This document shows, piece by piece, positions 24,465-33,813 of a stretch of 64,000 nt of DNA; position 1 is the first letter of the stretch, and the number at the start of each line of letters is the position of its first letter. The notes beneath the pieces were generated by a model. That model saw only the letters and a list, made by a program, of their open reading frames with translations. It was not told the DNA's origin and did not search any database. The DNA lies in NCBI GenBank assembly GCA_009837885.1, contig VXSP01000025.1, forward strand, positions 62,001-126,000, in the 5' to 3' direction. The translations under genes were made by a program, and so were the position numbers. Origin of the DNA: Holophagales bacterium. Lineage in GTDB: Bacteria > Acidobacteriota > Thermoanaerobaculia > Multivoradales > Multivoraceae.

Positions 24465-26459
24465 TTGACCAGATCACAACGAAGATTCGCGACCTCGACG
24501 CTGATGGCGGGGTTGCTGGCTCTCGCTTCGGCAACGGCCTGGGCGCAGCACGGCGTCCGTGACGGCGACTGGCCGTCTTACGGCGGCGACTACGGCAGCA
24601 CGAAGTACACGGCGCTCGACCAGATCGACCGCGACAACGTAGCCGATCTGGAGGTGATCTGGGGTTGGGATTCTCCGGACAACGCCGAGCTGGCGGAACG
24701 GCACCGGGTGCTCTGGCCAGGCCCCTACAAGGTGACGCCCCTCATGGTCGGCGGCACCCTTTATCTGTCGACCTCCTTCGGCCAGGTTGCAGCGATCGAC
24801 GGCGAGACCGGTGAGCAGAAGTGGGTGTTCGACACCGAGGACTGGCGCGCCAGCCGGCCCACGAATCTCGGCTACAACCACCGCGGCGTCGGCTACTGGA
24901 CGGACGGCGAACAGGCCAGGATCCTGATGCCGACGAACCAGGCGTACCTGTGGGCTATCGACGCGCACACCGGCGAGCCGGTCGGCGGCTTCGGCGAGGG
25001 CGGAAAGGTCGATCTGACGGAGGGCCTCGGCAGGCCGGTGCAGCGCCGCATCTACTCGGTCATCTCGGCGCCGATGATCATCGGCGACACCGTGGTCGTG
25101 GGCTCCTCGATCTTCGACGGTCCGACCCGCAAGGAGATGCCGCCGGGCCACGTGCGCGGCTTCGACGCGCGGACCGGCGAGCAGAAGTGGATCTTCCACA
25201 CGATTCCCCAGGGCGACGAGCCGGGGGTCGAGACCTGGGAAGACGAGTCCTGGACGTACAGCGGCAACACGAACGTCTGGTCGCTGATGAGCGGCGATCC
25301 GGAACTGGGCTACGTCTACCTCCCGACGGGTACGCCGACGAACGACTGGTACGGCGGCCACCGCCTGGGGAACAACCTCTACGCCGAGAGCCTGGTCTGC
25401 CTCGATGCCGACACCGGCGAGAAGGTATGGCACTTCCAGTTCGTCCACCACGGCCTCTGGGACTACGACGTGCCGGCGGCGCCGAACCTGGTCGACATCA
25501 CGGTCGACGGCAAGGAGATCAAGGCGGTCGCCCAGATCACGAAGCAGGGCTTCATCTACGTCTTCGACCGCGCGACCGGCGAGCACGTGTGGCCGATCGA
25601 GGAGCGGCCGGTGCCGCAGACCGACGTCCCCGGCGAACGCACCTCGCCGACCCAGCCGTTCCCGACGAGGCCGGCGCCCTACGAGCACCAGGGCTTCGAG
25701 AGCGACGACATGCTCATCTCGTTCACGCCCGAACTCCACGAGGCGGCCAAGGCGATCCGCGACAAGTGGGTTGCCGGACCGCTGTTCACGCCGCCGTCGC
25801 TCCAGGGGACCCTGCTGCTGCCGGGCTGGGGCGGGGGCGCGAATTGGTACGGCGCGGCGGTCGATCCCGAAACGTCCACGATCTACATCCCGTCGTTCAC
25901 GGGGCCGATGGTGGTCAAGCTGGTCGAACCGGACGGCGCCCGCTCGAACTTCCGCTACGTTCGCGGGATGAGCGGCATCGAGAGCTTCTTCCTGCAGGGT
26001 CCCGAGGGGCTGCCCCTGACCAGGCCGCCCTACGGCCGGATGACGGCGATCGACCTGAACACCGGCGAGCACGCGTGGATGAGACCGCTGGGCGACGGGC
26101 CGCGACAGCAGGTGATGGAGATCGCGGGCGAGGATCCGGGTCCCCTCGGCGGTCCGCCCGCCGCCGGTCCGCTGCTGACGAAGACGCTGCTCTTCCTGGC
26201 CCAGGGCGGCGCCCCGGGGTTGACCGGCGGCGACGGCGGCGGCGAGGTCTCGGTCCTCCGGGCGCACGACAAGAGGACGGGAGAGGTGATCCACGAGATC
26301 GAACTCGACGCGTCCCCGAGCGGGACGCCGATGTCCTACGAGATCGGCGGACGGCAGTACATCGCGCTCGCGGTCACCGGCACGGATGAGGGTGAAGGCG
26401 AAGCGGGGATCATCGCCCTCGCGTTGCCGGACGCCGGCAAGGGTGGGGCCGGGCAGTGA
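24465..26459 (+). CDS. PQQ-binding beta-propeller dehydrogenase
   Basis: The protein has 664 residues from TTG 24465, chosen because AAGGAGAGG lies just upstream and the protein then begins with a clear signal peptide ending near AWAQ. A longer GTG start at 24396 would bury this signal. Repeated propeller blades with the AxDxxTGExxW pattern are seen, for example AIDGETGEQKWVF, CLDADTGEKVWHF and FDRATGEHVWPI. The early WPSYGGDYGSTKYTALDQI segment is typical of quinoprotein glucose or alcohol dehydrogenases. No CxxCH haem domain is fused. Established: such enzymes oxidise sugars or alcohols in the periplasm using PQQ. No PQQ biosynthesis genes are in the window. Confidence 0.9.
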   Translation: MTRSQRRFATSTLMAGLLALASATAWAQHGVRDGDWPSYGGDYGSTKYTALDQIDRDNVADLEVIWGWDSPDNAELAERHRVLWPGPYKVTPLMVGGTLYLSTSFGQVAAIDGETGEQKWVFDTEDWRASRPTNLGYNHRGVGYWTDGEQARILMPTNQAYLWAIDAHTGEPVGGFGEGGKVDLTEGLGRPVQRRIYSVISAPMIIGDTVVVGSSIFDGPTRKEMPPGHVRGFDARTGEQKWIFHTIPQGDEPGVETWEDESWTYSGNTNVWSLMSGDPELGYVYLPTGTPTNDWYGGHRLGNNLYAESLVCLDADTGEKVWHFQFVHHGLWDYDVPAAPNLVDITVDGKEIKAVAQITKQGFIYVFDRATGEHVWPIEERPVPQTDVPGERTSPTQPFPTRPAPYEHQGFESDDMLISFTPELHEAAKAIRDKWVAGPLFTPPSLQGTLLLPGWGGGANWYGAAVDPETSTIYIPSFTGPMVVKLVEPDGARSNFRYVRGMSGIESFFLQGPEGLPLTRPPYGRMTAIDLNTGEHAWMRPLGDGPRQQVMEIAGEDPGPLGGPPAAGPLLTKTLLFLAQGGAPGLTGGDGGGEVSVLRAHDKRTGEVIHEIELDASPSGTPMSYEIGGRQYIALAVTGTDEGEGEAGIIALALPDAGKGGAGQ

Positions 26460-26526
26460 GCGCCGCCCGGGTGTCCGCGGCCGAGGCGGCGCAACGTCCA
26501 TGTCCCCGGTCCGGGAGGTCCTGCCG

Positions 26527-27387
26527 ATGAAGCTGGTTTCTCTCTTGCGCGACGGCCGGTCGGCCATCGGGGTGCTGGCCGACGACGAGACAGTCGTCGA
26601 CCTGAGCGCCGCGGCGCCTGACCTTCCTCGGGGCATGTGCCGCTTCCTGGCTGCCGGCGACGAAGCGATGGATGCGGCCCGCCGTGCCGTCGACTCGGGC
26701 GCCGGCCGTGTGCCGCTCGCCGATCAGACGTTGCTGGCGCCGGTCCCGAAGCCCCGGAAGTTCTTCGCCATCGGCCTGAACTACGCGGACCACGCGGCCG
26801 AGACCGGCCAGCAGCTCCCCAGGTTCCCGACCGTGTTCAACAAGCAGGTGACCTGCGTCAACCGGCCGGGAGGGGACATCCACATCCCGCGCGCGTCCTC
26901 GGCGGTTGACTACGAGGGCGAGTTCGCCTTCGTCATCGGCCGGCGTTGCCGGGCCGTCGGCGCGGAAGACGCTGCCGCCGCCATCGCGGGCTACACGATC
27001 GTCAACGACGTGTCCGTTCGCGACTGGCAGCGGCGTTCGCCGACCATGATCCTCGGCAAGGGCTGGGACACGCACGGTCCGATGGGGCCCTACCTGGTGA
27101 CCGCGGACGAGGTCGAGGATCCGAACGCGCTCGGCATCCGCACCTGGGTCAACGACGAGCTGCGGCAGGACTCGAACACGCGCGAACTCGTCTTCGATTG
27201 TCCCAGGCTGGTCGAGACGATCTCGACCATGTGCACGCTCGAACCCGGGGACGTGGTGAGCACCGGCACGCCCGCCGGAGTGGGCGCCGCCCATGATCCG
27301 CCGAAGTTCCTGGTCGCCGGGGACGTCGTGCGGATCGAGATCGACGGACTGGGAACGCTCGAGAACCCGGTGGTCGCCGAGCCCTAG
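26527..27387 (+). CDS. Fumarylacetoacetate hydrolase (FAH) family protein
   Basis: The protein has 286 residues from ATG 26527, with GGGAGG 8 bp upstream; an earlier in-frame start overlaps the PQQ gene and is rejected. FAH-family signatures: FFAIGLNYADHAAE, then VDYEGEFAFVIGRRC with the two metal-binding Glu residues, NDVSVRDWQ, GKGWDTHGPMGP, and a C-terminal STGTPAGVG. Established: the family covers 2-keto-4-pentenoate hydratases, isomerases and acylpyruvases in aromatic or keto-acid breakdown. It is 67 bp after the PQQ gene on the same strand, so may be cotranscribed. The stop overlaps by 4 bp the stop of the convergent VWFA gene. Exact substrate unknown. Confidence 0.9.
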   Translation: MKLVSLLRDGRSAIGVLADDETVVDLSAAAPDLPRGMCRFLAAGDEAMDAARRAVDSGAGRVPLADQTLLAPVPKPRKFFAIGLNYADHAAETGQQLPRFPTVFNKQVTCVNRPGGDIHIPRASSAVDYEGEFAFVIGRRCRAVGAEDAAAAIAGYTIVNDVSVRDWQRRSPTMILGKGWDTHGPMGPYLVTADEVEDPNALGIRTWVNDELRQDSNTRELVFDCPRLVETISTMCTLEPGDVVSTGTPAGVGAAHDPPKFLVAGDVVRIEIDGLGTLENPVVAEP

Positions 27388-30300
27388 CCGCGGCCGCGGC
27401 CGATGGTCATCCGCACCTCTCCGTTCCGCGCCTTGCCGGAACGGAGTTCGACCGTCAGGGATTGCACTTCCTTCGGGCTGAGCGGCGCGTCGGTTGTGTA
27501 GCCGAGCATGTACTGGCTGCGAAGTTCCTCTCCGATCCGCTCGTAGGCGGAGAGCACGGCCTCCATCCCGCTCACGTAGAAGACGCGGCCGCCGCTCGTC
27601 TCGGTGATTCCCTCCAGATCAAGCTTGCGGTGGCTCCGCGCGGAAGGACCGATGCCGTGGCTCATCGAGATGACATAGATCGGCACGCCCGTGTTTCCCG
27701 CGGCCCTGAACGTCCGGCGGTAGCCGCTCTGGCTTCCCGAATCGTCGCCGTCGGTCAGAACCACCAGAGCGCGGCGGCCCTGGTCGCTCGCCAGGTGGAC
27801 GAGGCTGAACTGCATCGCGTCGTAGAGCGCGGTGCTACCGTCGGCCCGGATCGCCGCGAGGCGGTCGATCAGGCTCGCGACATCGGCCGTGGTGTCCGCG
27901 AGCAGCCGCGGACGGTTGTTGAAGTCGACCAGGAACGCCTGATCGATCTCGGTCAGCACACCGCCGAGGAAGCGGGCCGCCGCTCTTCTCGTTTCCGGCA
28001 TCAGGGTGTACATGCTCTCGGAGCTATCGATGGCGAGTCCCAGCACCAGGGGTACTTCCTCGGCCACGGCGAAGCGCTCGACCGCTATCTCGCGCCGCCC
28101 GGTCCGGAGGACGAAGTCCTCACGCGAGAGAGTGTCGACGGGCTTGCCGTTCTCGTCGTTCACCACGACGTAGACCTCGACGAGGTTGACGACCGTCTCG
28201 GCGACCGCTGTATCCGTCGTAAGGAATTCGACATCCTCGAGCATCGCCCCGTCGTCGAGATACATGGCGACCCGGGCAAAGTCGGCCCCCGGCATGGCAG
28301 GCCCCGGCAGTACGGTCCGGAAGGGAGGTCGGGTCATCGTCGCGACCAGACGGTCGTTCCGGTAGAACTCCACCCGATCCAGCACCCAGTCGCCGGCCAG
28401 ATCGAGCCGGGCCTCTATCTCGTAGCTGCCGTCCGGCCGCGGTTCGACGGCCGCGATCGCGACTCCGGCGCTTCGCAAGGGCTGGTTGATCTGCAACTCG
28501 TCGCCGCCCAGCCTCCGGTTCGAGCGGTCGTAGGCGCTGATGCGAAGGGTGTGGGGCTCGATCTCGGGACCCAGGTCGATCGTCGCGTCGAACGGCTTCC
28601 GGCTGTCCTCGAAGACCTGTCGGTCGTCGAGATAGAACGTGACCCTGCGCACGGCGTCGGTCGTCGTAACCGTCGTGAACGACTGCTTGCCGCGAAGCCC
28701 CGAGCGCACGCCGCGGGGAGGGAGCAGGCGTATGACGGTGTTGTCTGCCGGCGGCCGGCCGGACGCGGAGCGGGTGCCGGGGGCAAGGGAGCCCAGGCGA
28801 GGCCGTCCTCGCCGCGGAACCAGGTGGCCTGCAACGCCGCCTTGCGACTGTGCCGGATGCGCAGCAAGCGCTTGCTGAGCAGGGTCAGGCGCCAGCAGCT
28901 CGACTTCGCTCCGGTCGTCCAGCGGCGTCGATCCGGTTTCCAGCACGGCGACTCGCCAGCGGTCGTTCCTGAGATCCTCGACCATCAGAACGAGTTCGTC
29001 GATCTCCACCGGCAGGTCGAAGTGGGTCCGGAAGCGCCACGCGCCGCGCTCCAGTGCGGCGCCCGCACCCGAACGGTGGAGCAGGAAGGGCGGCACGTCC
29101 AGACCTCGGCCGTAGATCGTGATGCGAAGCGCGTCGCTCGCGGCCGGAGGCATGTCGCTGACCGTCGCGACGCCGTCGACGGTGACCAGCTCGGCGGGCG
29201 CGCCGCGCGCATCCCGCGCGACGCCTTGAAGCAGCAGGGTGCCGCGGACCGCCAGCTCCCGGGTGCCGGCGGCCGCGGGGTCGGGTTCTTCCCCGGCGAA
29301 TGCCTCCAGCGCCCGGGCCGCGCGCAGGGCGAGCAGGTCCCGCGGCGCGGCGCTGGTTGCCCAGCGACGGGCGCTCAGCTCGGGCGGCGGAGTTCGCGGC
29401 GCGGCGGACGGGTGGAGCCGTAGATCGACGGGATGGGAGGCGCCGTCGCGTGCGCCGGCCGACCGATAGTGGACCCGCCAGGAACTGCGAAGCAGCGCGA
29501 GCGTCGACTGGATGTCCTCCAGGTCGGTGAGCACGCGGCCGCCGCTGGCGTTTGCGAACGCCTCCGACGATTCCAGACGTCCGGGCAGGAGCCCGTCCAC
29601 GATCCCGTCGCTCGTCGCCGCGTGGAGTGGATAGACGCGCCAGCCGAGAGCGGCGACAGCACGGGCCAGACCCTTCTGCCTGCGTTGCTCGGCGCGGGCG
29701 GCCCGTTCGAACGCGGGCGTTGGTTCGCCGAGGCGGCGCTGGATGAAAGCGCTCGCGTTCAGGTCCGTGGCGTTCCGGACCAGGAACAGGACCCGCGGTG
29801 GACCGCCGAACCAGGACCCGCCTTCGAGCGCCTCGAGCAGGTTCGCGCGCTGCCAGCTCAGCGTGTCGAGTTCCAGGTGGAAGCCCTCGAGGAGATCGGC
29901 CGCGCGCAGGCCGCCGGGACCCGATTCGCTGGCGGCTTCGAGGTTCCTGCGCTGGTTCAGCAGGGCGCCGGCTTCGCTTGCTCGAACCATGACCTCCTCC
30001 GCGGCCGCGCGTACCTCTTCGGCTGCCCCGGTGGGTTCGAGCAGGACCTCGGGGATCCTGTCGGCGGTGACGATCTCGACGTCGCCAAGCGCCACCAGGC
30101 TGTCGGCGGAATCCCGAATGGCCGTTCCCGCGGCCTCGACTCCTCGAGGTGTTGAGCCGGTCAGATCGAAGTAGATGAGGATCCGCCATCTGTCGCGGAC
30201 CCGGTCGACGGCGGTGACGTCCCGTGGCGAGCCGTTCTCCAGGAGCTCCACGTCATCGATGCTGAGCTGGAGGCTCTCGCTCCCGGGCGCCTGGAGAATG

Positions 30301-30410
30301 ATCTCGGCGTCGCGGCTCAGCACCTGTCCCGCCGCGGCGGCGGGGGAGAGGACAGCGAGTAGCGCGACAACCGCCGGCAGCAGACGGTGCCGCGAGCAGG
30401 TGGAGATCAT
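27384..30410 (-). CDS. Secreted VWFA-related acidobacterial-type protein, copy 1
   Basis: The protein has 1008 residues with a signal peptide (residues 1-28, ending AAAGQ). The N-terminal part contains a degenerate VWA-like strand ILIYFDLTGSTP. Two Ig-like segments follow in the middle, with patterns such as VTFYLDDRQVF and VEFYRNDRLVATMTRPP. The C-terminal third is an intact von Willebrand A domain with MIDAS DSSES near residue 793 and a later LVVLTDGDDSG. Established: C-terminal VWA domains of this kind typify a family named for Acidobacteria, and VWA domains bind ligands through a metal. The gene lies 6 bp after a paralogue and is in the same operon. The role is unknown; adhesion or envelope assembly is plausible. 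Confidence 0.88.
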   Translation of the reverse strand: MISTCSRHRLLPAVVALLAVLSPAAAAGQVLSRDAEIILQAPGSESLQLSIDDVELLENGSPRDVTAVDRVRDRWRILIYFDLTGSTPRGVEAAGTAIRDSADSLVALGDVEIVTADRIPEVLLEPTGAAEEVRAAAEEVMVRASEAGALLNQRRNLEAASESGPGGLRAADLLEGFHLELDTLSWQRANLLEALEGGSWFGGPPRVLFLVRNATDLNASAFIQRRLGEPTPAFERAARAEQRRQKGLARAVAALGWRVYPLHAATSDGIVDGLLPGRLESSEAFANASGGRVLTDLEDIQSTLALLRSSWRVHYRSAGARDGASHPVDLRLHPSAAPRTPPPELSARRWATSAAPRDLLALRAARALEAFAGEEPDPAAAGTRELAVRGTLLLQGVARDARGAPAELVTVDGVATVSDMPPAASDALRITIYGRGLDVPPFLLHRSGAGAALERGAWRFRTHFDLPVEIDELVLMVEDLRNDRWRVAVLETGSTPLDDRSEVELLAPDPAQQALAAHPAQSQGGVAGHLVPRRGRPRLGSLAPGTRSASGRPPADNTVIRLLPPRGVRSGLRGKQSFTTVTTTDAVRRVTFYLDDRQVFEDSRKPFDATIDLGPEIEPHTLRISAYDRSNRRLGGDELQINQPLRSAGVAIAAVEPRPDGSYEIEARLDLAGDWVLDRVEFYRNDRLVATMTRPPFRTVLPGPAMPGADFARVAMYLDDGAMLEDVEFLTTDTAVAETVVNLVEVYVVVNDENGKPVDTLSREDFVLRTGRREIAVERFAVAEEVPLVLGLAIDSSESMYTLMPETRRAAARFLGGVLTEIDQAFLVDFNNRPRLLADTTADVASLIDRLAAIRADGSTALYDAMQFSLVHLASDQGRRALVVLTDGDDSGSQSGYRRTFRAAGNTGVPIYVISMSHGIGPSARSHRKLDLEGITETSGGRVFYVSGMEAVLSAYERIGEELRSQYMLGYTTDAPLSPKEVQSLTVELRSGKARNGEVRMTIGRGRG

Positions 30411-30416
30411 CCCCGC

Positions 30417-33398
30417 CTACCTTACTTCCCGCCCTTCGATCGTCCTCGCTACGACGCCGCTGCGTGTGAGCTCCACGTTGACCTCGCGCCAGTTGGGGCC
30501 GCCGGGCTCCTCCTTCGGGTAGTAGGTCAGGAGGTAGTGGCTGCGGAGTTCGCGGCTGATCGAGTCGAAGATCGGTTCCAGATCCTGGTCGTGGCGCACG
30601 TAGTAGACGCGTCCGCCTCCGGCTCTCGCCATCCGCTCGAGCTTGCTGACGAAGGTTCGGGTGCTGAAGCTCCGGCCGTCGGTACGGGCCGCTTCGTCGT
30701 TCATCAGCACGAGGTAGACCGGCACCCGGGCCCGCCGCGCCTGCTCGAGGCTCTGCCGGAAGGCGGCGTCGGAGTCCTCGTCGTCGCCGTCGTAGAAGAC
30801 GACGAGCGCCTTGCGGCCGCGCAGACCCTCGAGCTGGTCCAGGGCCAGGGACAGGGCGCCCCAGACGGCGGTGCGGCCGCGCGGCCTGAGCGCCCCGATG
30901 CCGCCCCGCACCGCGTTCAGGTTGTAGGTGGCGGCCCGGACCAGTCGCGGTTCGCTGCCGAAGCCAACCAGGAACGCGCGGTCGCGCGTCGGCTCGAGCG
31001 AATCGAGGAAGTCTGTGGCCGCCCGCTTCACGTCGGGCATGCGCAGGAACAGGCTGCTCGAGGTGTCGATAGCCAGCCCCAGCGTGAGCGGCAGGTCGAA
31101 GGCGATCCGGAAGGACTCGAGCTCCTGGGCGCGGTCGTCCTCGAAGACGGAGAAGTCGGTGGCTGCCAGATCCCTGACGGGCTGCCCAGAGCGGTCGGTG
31201 GCGACGACGTAGAGCTGGACGAGTTCGACTCCGATGCGGGCGGAGAGCCCAGGACGGCTCAGGAACAGGACGTCCTCGGCGATCCGTCCGTCCGTCAACT
31301 GGGCCTCGACCCGCAGGTAGGACTCCGGATCGCCCACCGGCACCAGCACTTCGCGGCGAAACGGCGCTTCGGTCGCGGTCCCCGCCAGCCGGTCCTTGAC
31401 GAAGAAGCGCATCTCCATCAGGCGGCCGCCGCGCGGCAGCTTGAGCTCGGCGGCGACCTCCACCGGCCCGGCCAGCAGCCCCTCCCCGGGCTCGGTGATG
31501 CGGACCCAGAAGGCATGAGGCGGCTGGTTGACCAGGAGTTCGTGGCGGTCGAGCTCCCTGTCCTCGGCGTCGAAGGCGACCGCCTCGACCCGGCCGAGTC
31601 GGTCGCCGCGGCCAAGGTCGATCCGCGCCCGGTACGGCGCCCGGTTGCGGGCCGCGATCTGCCTGCCGTTGAAGTAGAAGACGACCCGCTCGACCTGGTC
31701 GATGAACGGATCGAGAACCTCGGCCACGAACGTGGCGCGGCCGCGCCGGTTCCGTGGGTCCTCCGGCCGGAGGCTGATCGCTCGCGTGCCTGCCGCGGTG
31801 CCGGAATCGACGGCCTGTTCCACGAGGTCGAGGAAGTCGACGACCGCGTAGCCCCAGCGTCCGTCGCGGAGGTTCTCGGCCAGGACGATGGCCGAGTCCG
31901 TGCCCGGCGGAAGCTGGAGCGGTCGCTCGAAGGTGAGGTTCTCCGCTTCGGGAACGGCGAACGGAACCCCGTGGCTGGTGACGACGCTGCCGTCCTCGCG
32001 GTGGAGTCCGGTGCTGACCCTCCACGCCGAAGCGTCAGCCGGCGGCGAGCCGGCGGGCGGCACGATGGTGCTTGTCAGCCGGCCGACAACCCGCTCGGGA
32101 GATGCCGATTCGATCCGGATCGAGGCCACGACTTCGACCCCGGCGTCGCCGCCTTCGAACTCGCTGTCGAGCTCGCCCTCGAAGGCGCGCCGCAGTCGTA
32201 CTTCGGCCACGTCGTCCGGTGACCCCGCTCCGGGAGTGACGGTCGGTGCGCTGAGCTCACGCTCGTCCGCGCCGTCGCTCAGGTCGAACGCGCCGGCGGC
32301 AGCGGCGCCGCCGGGCAGTTCGAAGCTCGCCTCGAAGCGGCGGGGGAGCCGCCCGATCCAGTCCGCGATCGCGACTTCGTTCAGAAGCACCTCGCCGCCC
32401 GTGGCGTCGGCGGCCACCGTCCAGGCGGACGGCTGGACGAAGAGGCCCAGTTCCTCCTCGACGGTCTGCGGAGCGCCGGAGCGCGGCCGGTTGAAGCGCA
32501 GCGTGAAGCCGACGGTCACCTCGTTCGAACGGACTCGAACCCCGTCGCCGTCCTCGCCCGCGGCAAAAGCGACCGGCGCAGCCGTCCAGCCGAACGCCGC
32601 CGCGGTGCGCGCGACGCCGCCGAGAGTGGGCATCGTTGCCGCTTCGACGGCGAGGGAGCCGGCGGTCGGCACGAGTTCAAGGTAGAAGCTCAACGGATCG
32701 GTGACCAGGCCGTCGGCGAGGACGATCAGATGGCGGCGGGTGGACGGCGTTGCGCCCGGTGCGTCGCGCCTCAGGTCCTCGCGGGCCGCGAGAAAGGACA
32801 CGATCTCGTCGATCTGGGTCCGGCGCATCGCCGCCTCGTCGCGGATCGCGTCTTTCGCCATCTGCTCCAGCACGACCTCCAGTTCGGTCAAGCGGTCGCG
32901 GCTGCCCGTTGCCTCCTGCTGGCGGGCTCTCGAGAGTTCGATGTCCCGCTCGCTGGCGAACAGACGCCGCCTGTCGACGAGCGCGCTGGCCGCTTCTTCA
33001 CCCGTGGCCAGGCGGCTCAACGCCGCTTCCGCGAGGTCGCGATCCCGGGTGGACGGCAGGATCGTCCGCGCCTGCGGATTCGCCACCACGATTTCCAGGC
33101 TGCCGGCCGCGAGCAGCAGATCGAGCTGCTCCAGCAGCGCCTCGGCGAGTTGAAACACCGGTCCTGGGGTGGTCAGCGCCATGTCGACATAGACCAGCGT
33201 CTGCCAGTTGCTCTCCGCCCGCGCGACGCGCTCGATCTCGACGTTCTCCCCGTCGATCCGGAGCTCCAGCTCCCCGCGCAGGTCGCTCTCCGACGCGTCC
33301 TCCGCCTCGAAGGTAACCGTCTGCTGGCCAAACCCCGCACTCGCAGCCCAAACCCACAACGCGGCGGTTGCCCCGACTGTCCTCGACATCAACATCAC
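30417..33398 (-). CDS. Secreted VWFA-related acidobacterial-type protein, copy 2
   Basis: The protein has 993 residues; the start ATGATG at 33398 could equally be 33395 or 33389. A signal peptide ends near AGFGQ. The architecture matches the downstream copy: an N-terminal VWA-like strand LVYVDMALTTP that lacks the MIDAS pattern, Ig-like segments (VVFYFNGRQIAARNRAP, MRFFVKDRLAGTATEAP), then a C-terminal VWA domain with MIDAS DTSSS near residue 778 and LVVFYDGDDEDS. A helical stretch rich in Arg/Glu at about 120-210 is extra. Established features are as for the paralogue. The pair probably arose by tandem duplication. The 415-bp upstream gap holds repeats. Confidence 0.87.
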   Translation of the reverse strand: MMLMSRTVGATAALWVWAASAGFGQQTVTFEAEDASESDLRGELELRIDGENVEIERVARAESNWQTLVYVDMALTTPGPVFQLAEALLEQLDLLLAAGSLEIVVANPQARTILPSTRDRDLAEAALSRLATGEEAASALVDRRRLFASERDIELSRARQQEATGSRDRLTELEVVLEQMAKDAIRDEAAMRRTQIDEIVSFLAAREDLRRDAPGATPSTRRHLIVLADGLVTDPLSFYLELVPTAGSLAVEAATMPTLGGVARTAAAFGWTAAPVAFAAGEDGDGVRVRSNEVTVGFTLRFNRPRSGAPQTVEEELGLFVQPSAWTVAADATGGEVLLNEVAIADWIGRLPRRFEASFELPGGAAAAGAFDLSDGADERELSAPTVTPGAGSPDDVAEVRLRRAFEGELDSEFEGGDAGVEVVASIRIESASPERVVGRLTSTIVPPAGSPPADASAWRVSTGLHREDGSVVTSHGVPFAVPEAENLTFERPLQLPPGTDSAIVLAENLRDGRWGYAVVDFLDLVEQAVDSGTAAGTRAISLRPEDPRNRRGRATFVAEVLDPFIDQVERVVFYFNGRQIAARNRAPYRARIDLGRGDRLGRVEAVAFDAEDRELDRHELLVNQPPHAFWVRITEPGEGLLAGPVEVAAELKLPRGGRLMEMRFFVKDRLAGTATEAPFRREVLVPVGDPESYLRVEAQLTDGRIAEDVLFLSRPGLSARIGVELVQLYVVATDRSGQPVRDLAATDFSVFEDDRAQELESFRIAFDLPLTLGLAIDTSSSLFLRMPDVKRAATDFLDSLEPTRDRAFLVGFGSEPRLVRAATYNLNAVRGGIGALRPRGRTAVWGALSLALDQLEGLRGRKALVVFYDGDDEDSDAAFRQSLEQARRARVPVYLVLMNDEAARTDGRSFSTRTFVSKLERMARAGGGRVYYVRHDQDLEPIFDSISRELRSHYLLTYYPKEEPGGPNWREVNVELTRSGVVARTIEGREVR

Positions 33399-33522
33399 CC
33401 GTTGTCAACGCAAGTTCGGTGCCACTCGTTCCCTTGGCGAACCACTCCGGATCTCCCCAAGCAAGGCAACCGATCCCATCCGACCGGATCCGTCGCGCCG
33501 GCTGTCCGACGACTTCGAGCCT

Positions 33523-33694
33523 GTCCGGAGAACCGAGGGGGGCGTCGGCCAGCGGCCTCTGAACGAGCGACGCCCGACGCCCCTCCAACAAGCAAGGACC
33601 AACCGGAGCGAGTGAAGCGGAGTGAGCGCCGACCTCTCATCTTCTCCGTGAGCGCTCACGTCCGATGGCCGGCGCCCCCCTCGGTTCTCCGGAC
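33523..33694. repeat. 172-bp inverted-repeat element, copy 1
   Basis: A 29-bp arm at 33523-33551 is matched by its reverse complement at 33666-33694 with one mismatch (28 of 29). The spacer is 114 bp. It lies in the gap between the VWFA and DUF1501 genes. An element of the same layout (173 bp, different arm sequence) is at 38646-38818. No transposase or ORF is inside. It may be a MITE-like element or a large structured RNA or DNA hairpin. Confidence 0.75.
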
Positions 33695-33792
33695 GGGCGG
33701 GTGCACGCCCGGGACCACCCGCAGTGAGTGAAGCGGAGTGGGCGCTCGCGTCCGATGGCGACGCTCCCCTCGCTTTCCCGGGCAGGCGGGTG
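33610..33792. repeat. Pair of imperfect direct repeats
   Basis: The 15-mer GAGTGAAGCGGAGTG occurs at 33610-33624 and 33726-33740. Each is followed by a diverged copy of the same 51-bp segment (33652-33702 and 33742-33792), which starts GCGCTC(A/G)CGTCCGATGG and ends GGCGGGTG. The first copy overlaps the right arm of the inverted-repeat element. The same core appears in reverse orientation at 38671-38690, so it is a dispersed repeat. Together with the inverted repeat these account for most of the non-coding gap 33399-33813. Confidence 0.65.
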
Positions 33793-33813
33793 AGCACCGA
33801 TACGCAACGGCCG

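Noticed and set aside
24474-26636. 720-codon open frame antisense to the PQQ gene
   Set aside because: It lies wholly opposite a clear quinoprotein gene, has an Arg/Asp/Val-rich composition typical of antisense frames in GC-rich DNA and shows no domain.
33726-33792. Direct repeats considered as attachment sites of a mobile island
   Set aside because: No integrase or tRNA is present, and the repeats are diverged and close together.
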